Source: Pseudomonadota bacterium (GTDB lineage Bacteria > Pseudomonadota > Alphaproteobacteria > Rhizobiales > Rhizobiaceae). Taken from it: 7,423 nt of DNA. The position numbers and the translations under genes are program-made. The stretch lies in the NCBI GenBank assembly GCA_023419995.1, contig JAEZXF010000501.1, positions 1 through 7,423 on the forward strand, given 5' to 3'. The notes below the pieces were generated by a model. That model had not been told where the DNA came from. It searched no databases and saw nothing but the letters and a program-made list of their open reading frames with translations. Below, in pieces: positions 6,404 to 7,423 of the stretch. Every line of letters starts with the position of its first letter. Within the stretch, counting starts at the first letter, position 1.

Positions 6404-7423
6404 CGGCGGCCACTTCTGGGGCCGGTGGGGCTGCGGCCCCACGGGTTGCCGGCATCGGGCTTCGGCTCCGGCTGGGGTGGCTGATCCGGCGTTCTTTCGC
6501 CCCACGGGCCGGAGGAGGGAGCCTCGGGTGCGACCGGGCGCTGGGGTCGGGCCGGCTGCTCGGGCTGCTGCGGGCGTGCGGGCGCGCTGCGCGGGGCCGC
6601 ACCGCCATTGCCGCCGCCGTCGCGGAACTCCTGCTCGATCAGCTCGAGCGCGGCGATGCGGTTCTCGGTGTTCGGGTGGGTCGAGAACAGGCTGTCCATG
6701 CGCTCGCCCGACAGCGGGTTGATGATGAAGAGATGCGCGGTGGCCGGGTTGCGCTCGGCGTCGGGATTGTGGACCGTCTGCGCGGTGCGGGCGATCTTTC
6801 CCAGCGCCGAGGCGAGCCACAGCGGCTGGCCGCAGATCTCGGCACCGCGCCGGTCGGCGGCGTATTCGCGGGTGCGGCTGATCGCCATCTGCACGATCAT
6901 CGCGGCGAGCGGCGCGACGATGATCGCCACCAGCACGCCGATCACGCCCAGCGGGTTGTTGTTGTTCTCCCGGCTGCCGCCCATGAAGAAGGCGAAGTTG
7001 CCGAGCATCGAGATCGCGCCGGCCAGCGTCGCGGTGATGGTCATGGTCAGCGTGTCGCGGTTCTGCACGTGGGCCAGCTCGTGCGCCATGACGCCGGCGA
7101 CCTCCTCGCGGCTGAGGCGCTGGAGCAGGCCGGTGGTGGCGGCGACGGCCGCGTTCTGCGGGTTGCGGCCGGTGGCGAAGGCGTTGGGCTGCGGCGTGTC
7201 GATGAGATAGACCTTCGGCATCGGCAGGCCGGCGCGTGTCGCGAGCGCCTTGATGATGCCGTAATATTCGGGCGCGTTGCGCTCGTCGACCTCGACCGCG
7301 CGATGCATGCGCAGCACCATCTTGTCGGCGTTCCAGTAGCTGAAAACGTTCATGGCCGCGGCGATGAGGAAGGCGATGACCATGCCGCTCTCGCCGCCGA
7401 TCAGATAGCCCACACCCATGAAC
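6400..7423 (-). CDS. htpX: Membrane zinc metalloprotease HtpX, 5' end missing
   Basis: An M48-family inner-membrane protease that degrades misfolded membrane proteins alongside FtsH. The visible part begins inside the first membrane helix; the codon before the first in-window ATG (7419) encodes Phe and the frame runs off the edge, so the start lies beyond 7423. Numbering from that Met, the zinc motif HELAH is at 113-117, the third zinc ligand is probably E185 in [14 protein letters not shown] (181-194), and the C-terminal signature [18 protein letters not shown] (244-261) is present. Membrane segments are near 11-28, 125-147 and 156-180. After about residue 266 comes a Gly/Pro/Arg-rich, probably disordered tail of over 70 residues with two PWG motifs 21 residues apart. 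An AAC codon run gives NNNN at 152-155. The stop overlaps the rsmB start by 4 bases. Confidence 0.95.
   Translation of the reverse strand, partial: FMGVGYLIGGESGMVIAFLIAAAMNVFSYWNADKMVLRMHRAVEVDERNAPEYYGIIKALATRAGLPMPKVYLIDTPQPNAFATGRNPQNAAVAATTGLLQRLSREEVAGVMAHELAHVQNRDTLTMTITATLAGAISMLGNFAFFMGGSRENNNNPLGVIGVLVAIIVAPLAAMIVQMAISRTREYAADRRGAEICGQPLWLASALGKIARTAQTVHNPDAERNPATAHLFIINPLSGERMDSLFSTHPNTENRIAALELIEQEFRDGGGNGGAAPRSAPARPQQPEQPARPQRPVAPEAPSSGPWGERTPDQPPQPEPKPDAGNPWGRSPTGPRSGRR
6425..6442 (-). other. Hairpin in the htpX 3' coding end, just before the rsmB start
   Basis: GTGGGGC (6425-6431) and GCCCCAC (6436-6442) form a perfect 7-bp G/C-rich stem with a 4-base loop, and two more pairs beyond one mismatch. 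It lies inside the PWGR codons of the htpX tail and ends 21 bases upstream of the rsmB GTG, which has no clear Shine-Dalgarno. The structure might shape coupled translation, or may simply follow from a G/C-rich coding sequence. Confidence 0.4.
6436..6508 (-). repeat. In-frame duplicated PWG-encoding motif in the htpX tail
   Basis: GCCCCACGGG occurs at 6436-6445 and again at 6499-6508, 63 bases (21 codons) apart and in the same htpX frame. On the minus strand each encodes Pro-Trp-Gly, within GPWGER (304-309 of the visible fragment) and NPWGRS (325-330). Rhizobial HtpX proteins, as I recall them, often end with a single similar PWG motif, so two copies may reflect a small tail duplication. Confidence 0.5.

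Noticed and set aside
6404..6820. A 139-residue upstream extension of rsmB
   Set aside because: It runs inside htpX in another frame, is Arg/Ala-rich and lacks family similarity; RsmB-like sequence begins at the GTG at 6403.
6955..6966. A (GTT)4 run as a phase-variable microsatellite
   Set aside because: It is a trinucleotide run encoding four Asn in htpX, so length changes would not shift the frame; four units are too few to expect much slippage.
1..7423. CRISPR arrays, tRNA/rRNA genes, insertion sequences, phage genes, toxin-antitoxin or defence modules
   Set aside because: None seen on reading both strands: no regularly spaced repeats, no transposase- or integrase-like protein, and nearly all sequence is covered by five recognisable genes.

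Overview
The window is very GC-rich and tightly packed. Its genes show strong G/C third-position preference, which is why several long overlapping antisense frames stay open. Gene content and order, protein sequence features and an intergenic repeat of a type I recognise from rhizobia point to an alphaproteobacterium of the Rhizobiales (Hyphomicrobiales), perhaps the Mesorhizobium/Phyllobacteriaceae side. That placement is recall and inference; no database search was possible.

Layout. A plus-strand gene for a UMF1/Atg22-type major facilitator transporter occupies 47-1444. It is followed by a 140-base convergent intergenic region holding a C(UUCG)G hairpin on the stop codon and a roughly 113-base palindromic repeat. 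Everything else is on the minus strand, transcribed right to left: htpX (6400 to beyond 7423, 5' end cut by the window edge), rsmB (5084-6403, overlapping the htpX stop by 4 bases), a heparinase II/III-family protein (3290-5023) and purH (1585-3201). The gaps in this run are -4, 60 and 88 bases, so it may be one operon or an operon with internal breaks. No stretch of 300 bases lacks a gene.

Functions. The minus-strand genes are mainly housekeeping: membrane-protein quality control (HtpX), 16S rRNA m5C methylation (RsmB) and the last two steps of IMP synthesis (PurH). The heparinase-like protein between them is the least understood. It has the polysaccharide-lyase-like fold signatures but no visible secretion signal. 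The transporter has no known substrate.

I see no CRISPR array, tRNA, rRNA, transposase, phage gene, toxin-antitoxin or defence system, and nothing I would call a new biological system. The parts most worth a second look are the perfect 11-bp inverted repeat around the rsmB stop codon, the folded repeat between the convergent genes, the leaderless heparinase-family protein and the proline-rich tail of HtpX.
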